A program made the position numbers and the translations under genes. The notes under the pieces were generated by a model. It made no database searches and was not told the origin of the DNA. It was given only the letters and a program-made list of their open reading frames with translations. A stretch of DNA of 64,000 bases from JADFJB01 sp964464595 (GTDB lineage: Bacteria > Zhuqueibacterota > JdFR-76 > DREG01), in assembly GCA_964464595.1 (NCBI GenBank), contig CAYXGW010000011.1:1-64000 (forward strand), written 5' to 3'. Below are positions 9,743 through 19,384 of the stretch, in pieces. The first letter of the stretch is position 1; every line of letters begins with the position of its first letter.

Positions 9743-11098
9743 TCAATTAATTCTAGGAATCAAAATCAACTCTTCCTGCCTGCCATCAATAAACCAAACT
9801 TTTGAACCATCAAAAAAAGCATCTTCTTCCAGCATGATTCGAATTTCTTTTTGATTCCATTCCGGAATTGCAACTGTAGCATTTAATTCAATTGAATAGG
9901 CAGTGTTTGGGTAAAGCGGGTAATCGCCACGGCCCGGAACTCCTCCCTGTTGATCCCACATTCCAACCGTTGGTCCGGCAGCGTGGCCGTGGAAACCAAT
10001 GGGATGCGTGTAGATGGAAGGTTTGATTCCTTCCGCTTTTGCTTGTTCCAGGGATTTGCTAAGAATTTCATTTCCCGTTCTGCCCTTTTTGAAATTGGAT
10101 GTTAAAATATCCTGGAGACGGTTTCCGGTTTTTAACGCTTTCCTTAATCCTGCCGGTGCTTCATTTTCTCCTGGTTTTAAAACATAGGCATGTTGCTGGG
10201 TATCCGTATTGAGTCGCAGGTAGGTAATACCAAAATCGATATGGAGCAGATCGCCTTGCAAAATGATATCCGAACCTGGCCTAGAGGCAAAAGAGCTTCT
10301 CTTCTCTGGTTCCCCGCTCCTTTGAATTGAGACACTGGGATGAAACCAGGTTTGCAGCTTTAATCCGGCAATACGTTCTCGATACCACCATTCGACGTCG
10401 TCAGTACTTGTTACCCCAGGCTGAATCACATGCACTGACAATCCCTCGGCAATGATTTCATGAGCAATTTTACAAACAAGCGGATAAACGTGCATTTCTT
10501 CCGGAGTGCGAGTCTCAAGCCATCCGATTGCCAAGTTTTCCCCAGGCACAATTCTCTTTTTATATTTATCGGGAATGGCTTTTCTAAAACTCTCAAATTC
10601 TGCATGCGAAATCCCATCTGCCAAAGCAAAAGTATTAGACCAATTGACCGCAATTTTTTCAGGATCTTTATCTGCGATGATTTCCGCCAATCTTTTCCAT
10701 TGGTCAGGTTGTTTCTCTTTATCCCAGGCACGTTCAAAAGATTCTCCAATATCATATCTTGCAACAGCCAAACGCTCTATGTTACTTTCTTTGCCGGGAT
10801 CATACATAACCAGAATCGTCCTGCGCCGGGCAGCCATCCAATTAGCCGGCAGCATGGTTTTAATCACCGGATCTTCATTATATTCCCGGGCAATCACGAT
10901 CCACATATCGATGCCTTCCCTGCGCATCAATTCCGGCAGCACCGTGTTCAACCGCAGTTGCAGCCATCGATTAATTACCTCGGATCGTTCTTTTAGAGGT
11001 AATACCACTGGCATTTTAGGTTGAGCCAGGGAAGGGATTGTATTTGCAAAAATGAACAGAATGAATAATAAGAACCTGTGTAATTTTATGAATGACAT
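9743..11098 (-). CDS. Secreted M24-family metallopeptidase (Xaa-Pro aminopeptidase-like)
   Basis: The 451-residue protein has a signal peptide ending PSLAQ (residue 26), an N-terminal creatinase-like domain (about 40-190) and a C-terminal pita-bread catalytic domain. The expected metal ligands are visible as Asp288 (HIDFG), Asp299 (NTDT), His370 or His372 (GFHGHAAGP), Glu404 (SIELNA) and Glu424 or Glu425 (MLEED). Such enzymes release N-terminal residues before proline. A periplasmic or outer-membrane location is inferred from the signal. The start has AAGGA about 7 bases upstream. The gene is convergent with the flavoprotein gene and stands alone. Confidence 0.86.
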   Translation of the reverse strand: MSFIKLHRFLLFILFIFANTIPSLAQPKMPVVLPLKERSEVINRWLQLRLNTVLPELMRREGIDMWIVIAREYNEDPVIKTMLPANWMAARRRTILVMYDPGKESNIERLAVARYDIGESFERAWDKEKQPDQWKRLAEIIADKDPEKIAVNWSNTFALADGISHAEFESFRKAIPDKYKKRIVPGENLAIGWLETRTPEEMHVYPLVCKIAHEIIAEGLSVHVIQPGVTSTDDVEWWYRERIAGLKLQTWFHPSVSIQRSGEPEKRSSFASRPGSDIILQGDLLHIDFGITYLRLNTDTQQHAYVLKPGENEAPAGLRKALKTGNRLQDILTSNFKKGRTGNEILSKSLEQAKAEGIKPSIYTHPIGFHGHAAGPTVGMWDQQGGVPGRGDYPLYPNTAYSIELNATVAIPEWNQKEIRIMLEEDAFFDGSKVWFIDGRQEELILIPRIN

Positions 11099-11439
11099 CG
11101 ATTTATCCTTTTACGATACCAATGATCTTATATTTAAAAATATTTCTCTTAAGGACTAGATAAGAATTCAAATCAAACTAGACAGGATTTACATGATATA
11201 CAAGATAAAAAATGTTCATCCAGGTAATGTGTACTTATTTTTTCAAAAAGATGAAGATTGGGTCAACAAGATGAACAAATCTAAAATGAAGATGTTTCTT
11301 TTGAACCCGTTGTAACGGCTGCCTTTAGCCCTTTTTTGCTTAAACCACGCTAAATTTCGCATTGCAATATATAAAACCAATGCATTGTTTTGTGTTTTCT
11401 TTGCGACATTTGCGGTTCAAATTCTATGGTCAATCAATC
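11099..11439. other. Intergenic spacer with low-complexity sequence, no gene recognised
   Basis: The stretch contains imperfect copies of short phrases such as ACAGGATTTACATGATATACAAGATAA and TTTCTTTGCGACATTTGCGG, the kind of degenerate spacer sequence often scattered through large AT-rich genomes. I found no open reading frame with family resemblance and no RNA structure worth naming. Confidence 0.35.
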
Positions 11440-12441
11440 CTATTGAATAAACATCATTTTCGCAGATTGAGAAAAGTCACCGGCCTGGAGTCGATAAACA
11501 TAAACTCCACTGGCTATTGGCTGGCCTAACTGATTTGTGCCATCCCAGGTTACCGTGTAAACCCCGGCATCACGAGGTCCTTCAACCAAAGTTTTAATTT
11601 CCCGTCCGCTCAAATCAAAAATCTTCAAAGTAACCAAACCACTCTTTGCTAATCTATAGTTGATGGTTGTAAATGGATTGAATGGATTGGGATAGTTTTG
11701 ATGAAGTTCAAAATCCGATGGCCCTAATATTTCATTGGCAACAGAAGTGGTTGGAGTGTAGTTAACAGTTAATTGAGGACGATTCCCTTCAGTGGGATTT
11801 TCACGAGAATCAAACCGTTTTGCAGTTGTACTGCTACTTTCATCACCTATTACGATCCAACCAAAGTTATTCGCCGGGTTATCCAACCAATCCTGCACAT
11901 CAGCCACCATTTCTACAGTTGATCCCCATGTATAACCGCCTGTATTATTGACCGTCTGATTGCTGCTTTCAGTTGCAGAAAAATCACCACCTGCATTAGC
12001 CCAATTAGTCGTATTAAAAAAGCTATGGATCCAGGTAGCATCTCCAGTAGACGCAGGACCACCGTTACCCTCGCCACCCCCATCTCCAGTTGCAATTGAT
12101 AAACCTTCACCCCAGTCCGCCTCCACGCGATGCAAAGACACGGTTGTTCCACCGGCAATAGTTTTCGACATATTTAATGTAAGCTTGACACTGTCGATAT
12201 TTGAACCAGACGGAATACTATCGCTAATTGCGAATGACACTAAACCACGTCGGATCAGATTAGCACCTGAATTTCCCGCGAAAAAATGCATCCCGGCGCC
12301 ATTGCTTAATACCCCTGATGCACTTTCGTAAAGAGTATTGTCTTTTGCAGGAAAAAGTGTTTTTTCATTTTGAGCAATAGCAGCTGAGTTTAAGATTAAA
12401 TTAAAGCTTAAGAATAAAAATAAAGATTGTAACAATTTCAT
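11440..12441 (-). CDS. Exported DNRLRE-like protein with T9SS-type C-terminal sorting domain
   Basis: The 333-residue product has a signal peptide ending NSAAIAQ, then a beta-sandwich of the DNRLRE / disaggregatase-like type (about 25-230, with RRGLVSFAISDSIPSGSNI and VTVSLHRV-like strands). The final ~90 residues start at FELHQNYPNPFNPFTTINY and continue through VTLKIFDLSGREIKTLVEG to ASGVYVYRL. That end matches the FlgD-like / type A sorting domain found on T9SS cargo in FCB bacteria, so surface delivery through a SprA channel is likely. The upstream ATG at 12453 was rejected because the bases between the two ATGs form GGAGGTG, an ideal ribosome-binding site for ATG 12441. The ligand or substrate is unknown. 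Confidence 0.85.
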   Translation of the reverse strand: MKLLQSLFLFLSFNLILNSAAIAQNEKTLFPAKDNTLYESASGVLSNGAGMHFFAGNSGANLIRRGLVSFAISDSIPSGSNIDSVKLTLNMSKTIAGGTTVSLHRVEADWGEGLSIATGDGGGEGNGGPASTGDATWIHSFFNTTNWANAGGDFSATESSNQTVNNTGGYTWGSTVEMVADVQDWLDNPANNFGWIVIGDESSSTTAKRFDSRENPTEGNRPQLTVNYTPTTSVANEILGPSDFELHQNYPNPFNPFTTINYRLAKSGLVTLKIFDLSGREIKTLVEGPRDAGVYTVTWDGTNQLGQPIASGVYVYRLQAGDFSQSAKMMFIQ

Positions 12442-12591
12442 TTTCACCTCCATAATAAATTAAAAAAATACAGTTTATAGTTTAAATTGGATACTCATCA
12501 TAATTTATTAAGATATTATTATCAAGCAAATAAATCGAAAAATCCGTATCTTACATCAACATTTAATGAATCCATTTCTTTATCAAACCCT

Positions 12592-13488
12592 ATGAATTTA
12601 ACAACGACCGGTAAAATTTCACCTCATATTGATTTTTTAGGTTCAAGTAGAATTTGTAACTACCTGGTGCATGGAGTTAAAGAATCCGCTCTTTTGGATA
12701 CTGGGATGGCTTTAGACGCCGGGGATCTCTACTTGCAAATTCGCGAACATTTGAAGGATACTGACCGGCTTAGATGGATTTTGCTATCACATTCCCACTA
12801 TGATCATTTGGGCGGCACGCCTTTTCTCATTAAACAGTTTCCACAAATCAAAACTGCTGCCCATCCCCAGGTGGATGAAATATTAAGCAAATCCTCCGCC
12901 ATCAATCTGATTCAAAGACTAAATGCAGAATATGAAGCGCTCAGGAAAATGAAATCTGATTTTGAATTTTCAGCTTTTCGCATTGACCATTTCCTAAAAC
13001 ATAATGAAATCATCGATCTGGGTAATGTATCCATTCAAGTCATTTACACTCCCGGACATACCAGAGGCTGTGTTTCCTTTTACATTTTACCGGATAGAGC
13101 GCTATTTGGTAGTGATGTTATCGGAGCTCCCTCACCGTCCGGCTATATTCAAACAGCCTTTTTGTCCGATTACAACCAATATTTAAATTCATTGTTGGAG
13201 CTGCAAAAGCTGGAAATCGAATTTCTCTGCTTGCCGCATGGAGGTGTGATCCAAGGTGCAACTGCCGCCAAAGAATTTCTGCAAAAATCAATTGATCAAA
13301 CAATTTCATTGCGGGAAAGAATCACAAGATATTTGTTAGATTTGGATTATTCGGTTGATGCGGTAACACAAAAAATAATTGATGAAGATTATCAAAAATA
13401 CCAGGTCGAACAACCGGTCCAGGCTTTCAGATTAAACACACTTGCAATGGTGAATACAACCAAAAGAAATCTATTTAATCGGCCGTAA
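12592..13488 (+). CDS. MBL-fold metallo-hydrolase
   Basis: This 298-residue cytoplasmic protein has the metallo-beta-lactamase fold. The zinc motif HSHYDHLGG (about residues 67-75), YTPGHTRGCVSFY (third histidine), the aspartate in LFGSDVIG and the histidine in LPHGG form the usual ligand set of hydrolytic family members (glyoxalase II or lactonase-like). The substrate is unknown. The frame extends upstream to a TTG at 12487, but family homology begins at about ISPHIDFLG, so ATG 12592 was chosen; no clear ribosome-binding site supports either. The last 14 bases overlap the end of pncB on the opposite strand. Confidence 0.8.
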   Translation: MNLTTTGKISPHIDFLGSSRICNYLVHGVKESALLDTGMALDAGDLYLQIREHLKDTDRLRWILLSHSHYDHLGGTPFLIKQFPQIKTAAHPQVDEILSKSSAINLIQRLNAEYEALRKMKSDFEFSAFRIDHFLKHNEIIDLGNVSIQVIYTPGHTRGCVSFYILPDRALFGSDVIGAPSPSGYIQTAFLSDYNQYLNSLLELQKLEIEFLCLPHGGVIQGATAAKEFLQKSIDQTISLRERITRYLLDLDYSVDAVTQKIIDEDYQKYQVEQPVQAFRLNTLAMVNTTKRNLFNRP

Positions 13489-15031
13489 GATTATTTCTAC
13501 CCGATTGAATCAAATTAGTCCTCAATTCATAAAGTTTGTGGGAAAGTAAAACGGGGTAATGGTCAGGTTTGATCAAATTTTTCATTCCGGTTTCCAATCG
13601 ATCCAAATCCATTTGGCGAACTTCGCGCATTTCTTCAATGGTTGGCAATTCATAAACCAATTTACCTTTTCTGATGATATTAACAAGAAGAGGCTCGATC
13701 CTACTTAATTCAGCCTGGTTTATACTTTTCTTTTCGGCACCTTCAACTTCAAAAAGATCTATCGATTGCTGCTCATTGGGATTTTCTTCATGCAGGCACA
13801 ACATATCCGCCATTGCTTTGTTTTTTTGATCATACAATCGCCAAACATTTTTTACACCCGGGTTGTGGATCTTTTGCGGAGATTCGGATATTTTGTATGA
13901 GGGCAGCCATTGATCTTTCTTTTTAACTGCCGTTAATTTGTAAATCCCGCCCAAAGCGGACGCGCCCTGGGATGTAATCAAATGAGTGCCAACCCCATAA
14001 GAAAGCCGTTTAATAATCTTATCTGCATCGAGACCGCTTCGCGGCGCCAATTCGGTTATTTTTTCCAGGATCTCAATAAGTTTTAGCTCATCCAAATTGT
14101 CGGAAAGTACAATAATCGTATCCGAAAAACCCGCCTCATTCAGCATTTTAGTTGCCCGAACACTCAGAGCAGCTAAATCGCCGGAATCGAGGCGAATGCC
14201 TACCGGTTGACTCCCTTTTTTTCGCAGCTCTTCAAAAACCGTGATGGCATTGGGGATACCGCTATTTATCGTGTCGATAGTATCGACCAGAAGCAAGCAA
14301 TCATCCGGATAGCAATCCGCATAAGCTCGAAATGCTTCCAATTCCCCCATGCCTATTGCCATAAAAGCCTGCACCATGGAATGGCCATGGGTTCCTTTTG
14401 GCGGGAAACCTAAAACGTGTGAGATACCCACATTTGAAGTAAAATCCGCACCACCGATTAATGCCGCTCTCGCCCCGGCATTCGCGCCAGTGCCATGACC
14501 TCTGCGCAATCCGAATTCCAGCAACGGTTGTCCCTTTCCGCTTAAGCAAACCCTGGCAGCTCTTGTTGCTACTAAGATGGGATAGTTAAGATGATTGAGC
14601 AAGGGAGTTTCAAGCAATTGGGCAATCGCCAACGGCCCTTCCACAACGGTTATGGGCTCATTGGGATGGATCACCCGACCCTCCGGAATTGCCTTTAAAG
14701 AGATGTGTGCAAAATTTCCATTTCCCCGCAGCCAGGCCAAAAAATCTTCCTGAAAAACTGGTTTACCCATCCGACCATTTTGGCTGCGGAGAAAATCAAT
14801 ATCCTCATCTCGGAAAGAAGATTCAGCCATCCAATCCAATAGCCATTCCAGACCTGCGTTGATACAAAATCCAGCCTTGTGTTCGCCATAATCAGGATAT
14901 TGTCGGAAAAAATAATCAAACTGAACGGTCTGTTCATGCATTCCCATACGAAAATACAGCTGGGCCATAGTTAGCTGATATTGATCCGTAAACAGTATCC
15001 CTTCGGCTGTTTTTCGATGGTTTTGTTTCAT
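13475..15031 (-). CDS. pncB: Nicotinate phosphoribosyltransferase
   Basis: The 518-residue enzyme converts nicotinate and PRPP to nicotinate mononucleotide in NAD salvage (Preiss-Handler route). Recognisable blocks include FTDQYQLTMAQLYF at the N-terminus, GLRRGHGTGANAGARAA, the region around the reactive histidine FPPKGTHGHSM, and IRLDSGDLAALS in the phosphate-binding part. The length and the extended C-terminus match the larger bacterial/eukaryotic form rather than the ~400-residue enterobacterial PncB. The isochorismatase-fold nicotinamidase gene lies next upstream on the same strand, so the two probably form a nicotinamide salvage pair. It overlaps the convergent metallo-hydrolase gene by 14 bases. 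Confidence 0.92.
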   Translation of the reverse strand: MKQNHRKTAEGILFTDQYQLTMAQLYFRMGMHEQTVQFDYFFRQYPDYGEHKAGFCINAGLEWLLDWMAESSFRDEDIDFLRSQNGRMGKPVFQEDFLAWLRGNGNFAHISLKAIPEGRVIHPNEPITVVEGPLAIAQLLETPLLNHLNYPILVATRAARVCLSGKGQPLLEFGLRRGHGTGANAGARAALIGGADFTSNVGISHVLGFPPKGTHGHSMVQAFMAIGMGELEAFRAYADCYPDDCLLLVDTIDTINSGIPNAITVFEELRKKGSQPVGIRLDSGDLAALSVRATKMLNEAGFSDTIIVLSDNLDELKLIEILEKITELAPRSGLDADKIIKRLSYGVGTHLITSQGASALGGIYKLTAVKKKDQWLPSYKISESPQKIHNPGVKNVWRLYDQKNKAMADMLCLHEENPNEQQSIDLFEVEGAEKKSINQAELSRIEPLLVNIIRKGKLVYELPTIEEMREVRQMDLDRLETGMKNLIKPDHYPVLLSHKLYELRTNLIQSGRNNLTAD

Positions 15032-15120
15032 GAGTTAATTGCTTGTGAGAAAATAGATTCCTTCTAGAAACGAGATTGTGTGAAAAATGGAAATAATTGT
15101 TATTTCATTTTAAGAGCACG

Positions 15121-15199
15121 CAAATGTCAACCCGGAGGAATCTGGTTATGGTTTGTGTAATGTGATGTTTTTAACAAGATTCTTCCAGAATGACATTTG
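15121..15199. repeat. Imperfect palindromic element
   Basis: The ends CAAATGTCA (15121-15129) and TGACATTTG (15191-15199) are perfect inverted repeats. Inside them, GGAGGAATCTGGTTA (15134-15148) pairs with TAACAAGATTCTTCC (15172-15186) with two changes. The result is a ~79-base cruciform-forming unit in the spacer between pncB and the nicotinamidase gene. A half-copy resembling its right arm, AGATTCTTTCTGAATGACA, is present near 3043-3062. It looks like a dispersed palindromic repeat. Confidence 0.6.
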
Positions 15200-15271
15200 T
15201 TGGATTTTTTAAATTCTGTGATGATTGGTTGTTTTCAGTTCTTCGTTTCTCCGATTCCAATTTCCACATCT

Positions 15272-15357
15272 CACTTTGTTACTTTGTTACTTTGTTACTT
15301 TGTTACTCTGTCACTTTGTTACTTTGTGCCTTTGTCACTTTGTACCTTTGTTACTTC
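15272..15357. repeat. Tandem octamer repeat (ACTTTGTT)n
   Basis: About ten tandem copies of an 8-base unit, ACTTTGTT and variants, fill this segment; the first copies are exact and later ones carry one or two changes. It lies 30 bases beyond the stop of the nicotinamidase gene. The unit length is not a multiple of three, and the open frames across it encode only a monotonous peptide, so it is non-coding sequence. Confidence 0.85.
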
Positions 15358-15389
15358 ACCTCATTCTTGCTAACTTTAAGCACTTTCTC

Positions 15390-16418
15390 TTACATCCCAG
15401 GCCATTCCTGTATCGCCTCAGTGGACTGCACCACGTGCATGCCGGCTTCTTTGAATTTTTGAAAAGCTGCATTTGCATCATCGGTGTAGTCGATAACACC
15501 GGGAATAACCACTGGAGAAGAACAATCCTCCAGAAGATAAACTTTTTCAGCAAGTCTTCGATCTTTAATCAGAATATTATCCAACAAATCTGCAATAGTC
15601 CATGCGACGCAGTGGCTCTTCGCCTGGCCTGCAATGATGATGGCATCGTATTCAACCAATTTTTGAAACAACACTTCGTTTTTATCAACCAAAGATTTTC
15701 CATCCGGACCCGTTGTAACTTCCGGGCCAAAGACCGAATAATGTTCCGTTAAGGGATGACTGCCTTTGACCTGGAAATCCGGTTGACTGTTGCGACAAAC
15801 CGTATGGAAAAAGATCGCTTCTTCAATTGATGGCACCAGCGCATGACCAATACCACCCAGCATGGCATGGTAAGGCCAGATGGTTAATGCATACTTCCCG
15901 CTCTGGTTGAGTTGGTTCGTATAATGCTTAATATGCTGTTGGACAAATTCTTCATTATAGTTAAGATTCTGTGTCAGAGATTGGTTGAAACCCCAACGAC
16001 CTTGTGCTATATCTTCCTCTGTTATCATTGTAAACGGATCCGGATGTTGGCCATTGTCATTGGTGAAAAAAATACTGTGAAAAATTTGCATGGCCTGGTG
16101 TGTGTCCATAGTTGGTACGATTTGCGTAATATTTTGCAGGTTGCGGTAAATGAATTGGCATAGCCGATTATTATCATCCACAGCGCCGGTACCCGACCGT
16201 CCGCCAACATACAATTCAAATTCAGGTAAACAAAATGTATTCTGCACATCGACAGCCACCAAACAGATTTTTTTTGTGTCTTTGGCGGCAGGTTGAATAT
16301 TAAAATCTTGTGCCCATTTCAACGCTTTTTCAGCTGTTTTTTCATACAATACTTTCCAGATCTTACCTATTTTATCCGGGTCAAAGTGAGAGGGGATTGG
16401 TAAGTTGCTTAGATTCAT
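15390..16418 (-). CDS. Nicotinamidase-like cysteine hydrolase (isochorismatase fold)
   Basis: This 342-residue hydrolase is longer than typical PncA (~200 residues). The catalytic triad of the family is visible: Asp57 in VAVDVQN, Lys218 in QVKGSHPL and Cys270 in AKSHCVAW. The metal-site residues Asp105, His107 and His114 fit PTMDTHQAMQIFH. The expected reaction is nicotinamide to nicotinate plus ammonia, feeding the adjacent pncB. The extra length comes from an ~50-residue N-terminal extension and a long insertion after the metal site. The start has GGAG 8 bases upstream. Another amidohydrolase substrate is possible, but the pncB neighbour supports NAD salvage. Confidence 0.83.
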   Translation of the reverse strand: MNLSNLPIPSHFDPDKIGKIWKVLYEKTAEKALKWAQDFNIQPAAKDTKKICLVAVDVQNTFCLPEFELYVGGRSGTGAVDDNNRLCQFIYRNLQNITQIVPTMDTHQAMQIFHSIFFTNDNGQHPDPFTMITEEDIAQGRWGFNQSLTQNLNYNEEFVQQHIKHYTNQLNQSGKYALTIWPYHAMLGGIGHALVPSIEEAIFFHTVCRNSQPDFQVKGSHPLTEHYSVFGPEVTTGPDGKSLVDKNEVLFQKLVEYDAIIIAGQAKSHCVAWTIADLLDNILIKDRRLAEKVYLLEDCSSPVVIPGVIDYTDDANAAFQKFKEAGMHVVQSTEAIQEWPGM

Positions 16419-16536
16419 ATAGGGTACTCCAAAGTATTTGATATTTGATTATAGTAGCTTATAGTAATATCATAATCAAAATAAATTATAATCAAATTTT
16501 AGATAACAAAAAGATTAGTTTTAAGTAGGTGTGTTA

Positions 16537-17373
16537 CTACCACCCCAACCTTCCCTTACAAATCGGTTTAATGGTTCTGATGATTTGGTTGTAAATGGAA
16601 GGGTTGCCGGCAACCACATCACCGCTATATAAATGGTTTTTCCCTCCCATAGGATCGGAAACGATACCGCCTGCCTCCATAATCAGCAACAAGCCGGCGC
16701 CGATGTCCCAGGGATTCAGTTTAAATTCCCAGAATCCGTCAAACCGGCCACAGGCAACATTGGCAAGGTCGACTGCTGCTGCCCCCGGCCGCCGAATAGC
16801 GCTCACTTGCAGAAATAAATGCTTAAAGCAATCTAGGTAGACATCCAGGTATTGTTTGGCATCATGGGGAAAACCGGTCGCGAGCATACATGCGGCGAAG
16901 TCAGTAGTCGTGGAAACATGGATCGGTTTTCCATTGAGAAAAGCGCCGCCACCTTTTATTGCCGTGAACAATTCCTGCCAGGGTGGCACATTAATAACAC
17001 CAGTAATGATTTCATTTCGGTAACGCAAGGCAATGGAAACACCGTAATTGGGGATGCAATGGATGTAGTTTTTCGTACCATCGAGGGGATCTATGAGCCA
17101 TTGAAAATCAGATTCCGCCTGGTTTTTTCCGGACTCCTCCGCAAAGATGCGATGACCCGGGTAAAATTCTTGTAAATAATTAATTATTTCTAACTCTGCG
17201 GCTTTATCAACTTCGGTAACAAAATCAAAGGCATGTTTCTTTTGGATATCTTCCGGTTTTAATTTCCCATAATTGTCTTGCAAGATCCGTCCGGCTCGTT
17301 CTGCAGCTTCAACCGAATGCTGAAGAACTTCATTGAGATCGATTGGCACTGCAGCGACGTTTTCGTTATTCAC
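16537..17373 (-). CDS. Inositol monophosphatase family protein (SuhB-like)
   Basis: The 278-residue protein has the Mg-dependent phosphatase signatures EESG (about residue 80), WLIDPLDGTKNYIH (metal and active site) and NPWDIGAGLLLIMEAGG (C-terminal metal site). The family hydrolyses inositol monophosphates, related sugar phosphates or 3'-phosphoadenosine phosphates; the substrate is not predictable here. The start overlaps the end of aspS: GTG at 17373 sits inside the last codons of aspS, and an alternative TTG at 17385 adds four residues. Translational coupling to aspS is likely. Confidence 0.85.
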   Translation of the reverse strand: MNNENVAAVPIDLNEVLQHSVEAAERAGRILQDNYGKLKPEDIQKKHAFDFVTEVDKAAELEIINYLQEFYPGHRIFAEESGKNQAESDFQWLIDPLDGTKNYIHCIPNYGVSIALRYRNEIITGVINVPPWQELFTAIKGGGAFLNGKPIHVSTTTDFAACMLATGFPHDAKQYLDVYLDCFKHLFLQVSAIRRPGAAAVDLANVACGRFDGFWEFKLNPWDIGAGLLLIMEAGGIVSDPMGGKNHLYSGDVVAGNPSIYNQIIRTIKPICKGRLGW

Positions 17374-19156
17374 TATCCTTCTCAATAATTTTCAAACCTA
17401 ACTCGTTTAATTGCTTTTCATCAACGTGGCTTGGCGATCCGTCCATTAACGACAAAGCGCTAGCGGTTTTCGGAAAGGCGATAACATCTCTAATAGAATT
17501 GCCATTAACCAGGATCATAGCCAATCGATCGAAACCAAAAGCAATACCGCCATGCGGAGGCGCACCATATTTGAAGGCTTCCAGGAGGAATCCAAACTTG
17601 TCTTGCGCTTCTTCCGGACCGATGCCTAGCAGCCTGAACATTTTTTGCTGCAGCTCCGGCCGGTGAATTCGAATACTGCCGCCGGCGATTTCCGTACCAT
17701 TTAAAACCAAATCATATGCCCGGGCCCGTACCTTGCCGGGATCACTATCCATCAATTCGATATCCGAATCTTTTGGTGACGTAAACGGATGATGCATCGC
17801 ATCGTAGCGCTGTTCATCTTCATCAAACTCCACGAGGGGAAAATCAACCACCCACAATAATTCATTGCGTGTTTTATCGATTAAATTCAGATTTTCACCG
17901 AAATGAAGCCGAAGTGCTCCAAGAACTTTATAGGAAATATTTGGCTGATCAGCCACCAGGAGTATTAAATCGTTGTCCGAAGCCTGCAACTGCTGGATCA
18001 ATTGATTTTGCTGTTCCGTAGAAAGAAATTTAGTACAGCCTCCCTGCAGAACGCCTTCCAATACTTTTTGAGCCAGCACCCCTTTAGCGCCATAGCTTTG
18101 CACCATTTTATTCAATTCATCAATTTGAGAACGGGAATAGCTTGCTCCATCCGGAATGTTTATTCCGGCAATTATTCCATTCGCTGTAATGGTATCGTTG
18201 AAAACCCGGAAATCTGTTTCTCGAAGAAGATCCGTAACCGATTGAATTTCCATCCCGAAGCGCATATCTGGCTTATCAACGCCAAATCTTACGATACACT
18301 CCTGGTAACTCAGTCTCTGAAATGGCGTTTTGATTTCCTGACCCATCAATTCCCGGTATATCGAAACCATCAATTTCTCCATTACAAAGAATACATCTTC
18401 TTCATTTACGAATGACATTTCGACATCAATTTGTGTGAATTCCGGCTGTCGGTCAGCACGTAAATCCTCATCTCTGAAACAACGGACAATCTGGTAATAG
18501 CGATCAAATCCGGATACCATAAGGATTTGTTTGTAGGTCTGTGGTGACTGGGGCAGCGCAAAAAATTTACCATTGTATAACCTGCTGGGAACCAGGAAGT
18601 CACGTGCTCCTTCCGGAGTACTGCGCATAAGAACCGGCGTTTCAATTTCAATAAAATTATTTTGATCAAAATACTTCCGTACTACCCGGGTTAATTGATG
18701 CCTCAATATAATATTCTTTTGCAAATCGGGATGACGGAGATCAAGATATCGATACTTAAGGCGCAATTCTTCCGAGCCTTCCCTGGGATCTGTTATCAAG
18801 AATGGCGTTACCTCTGCAGGGTTGAGAATGCGAAGATCGGATACTTCTACTTCTATGTCGCCTGTTGTTAAATTTGGGTTAATCGCATCACTCGGTCGAG
18901 TGTTGACAACACCCCTAACAGCTATCACGAATTCGGATTTTAAATCCTTGGCCTGTTCGTAGGTTTTATCATTGCGTTGGGGGTTAAAAACCAATTGGGT
19001 CTTACCATAGCGATCCCGAATATCAATAAAAATTAAGCCGCCATGATCTCGCCTACGATCGACCCATCCCATTAAAGTTACCTGGTTTGAGGCAACCTTC
19101 GAATTCAATTCGCCGCAAGTATGCGTTCTTTTCCAATCTCCTAAAGACTCACTCAT
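17366..19156 (-). CDS. aspS: Aspartate--tRNA ligase
   Basis: The 596-residue class II synthetase has an N-terminal OB anticodon-binding domain (residues 1-~105, with GWVDRRRDHGGLIFIDIRD), the catalytic core with motif 2 (FRDEDLRADRQPEFTQ) and motif 3 (GIAFGFDRL near the C-terminus), and the bacterial GAD insertion between them. The length matches bacterial-type AspRS. Whether it discriminates against Asn-tRNA cannot be judged without alignment. It starts at ATG 19156 and overlaps the downstream phosphatase gene, suggesting a two-gene transcript. Confidence 0.95.
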   Translation of the reverse strand: MSESLGDWKRTHTCGELNSKVASNQVTLMGWVDRRRDHGGLIFIDIRDRYGKTQLVFNPQRNDKTYEQAKDLKSEFVIAVRGVVNTRPSDAINPNLTTGDIEVEVSDLRILNPAEVTPFLITDPREGSEELRLKYRYLDLRHPDLQKNIILRHQLTRVVRKYFDQNNFIEIETPVLMRSTPEGARDFLVPSRLYNGKFFALPQSPQTYKQILMVSGFDRYYQIVRCFRDEDLRADRQPEFTQIDVEMSFVNEEDVFFVMEKLMVSIYRELMGQEIKTPFQRLSYQECIVRFGVDKPDMRFGMEIQSVTDLLRETDFRVFNDTITANGIIAGINIPDGASYSRSQIDELNKMVQSYGAKGVLAQKVLEGVLQGGCTKFLSTEQQNQLIQQLQASDNDLILLVADQPNISYKVLGALRLHFGENLNLIDKTRNELLWVVDFPLVEFDEDEQRYDAMHHPFTSPKDSDIELMDSDPGKVRARAYDLVLNGTEIAGGSIRIHRPELQQKMFRLLGIGPEEAQDKFGFLLEAFKYGAPPHGGIAFGFDRLAMILVNGNSIRDVIAFPKTASALSLMDGSPSHVDEKQLNELGLKIIEKDSE

Positions 19157-19384
19157 TTAATGCCCTCAAATTCATTTTTTGGTTTGTTCATCCATATGAT
19201 AAGATTAAATCTTTAAAAAATATTAAGACAGGATTAAAACCGTGGACGGTTATAAATAGTACTTATTTGTCCTAAATCGCCGTCTTTGGAGGTCTTGTGA
19301 GAATTGAAGCTACTTAACCAGGAAAAATATTCGAGCTAATCTCATTCAGGAAAAATCTATTTTAATAATGCCTCTATTTTGTAC

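Noticed and set aside
10460..11024. Two long plus-strand frames (172 and 178 codons) opposite the M24 peptidase gene
   Set aside because: Antisense shadows of a clear family gene; no recognisable domain, and the minus-strand gene has all catalytic residues.
15272..15357. CRISPR array
   Set aside because: The repeat unit is 8 bases with no spacers and there are no cas genes.
15190..15752. Open frames across the octamer repeat
   Set aside because: They arise from the low-complexity repeat and overlap the real nicotinamidase gene on the opposite strand.
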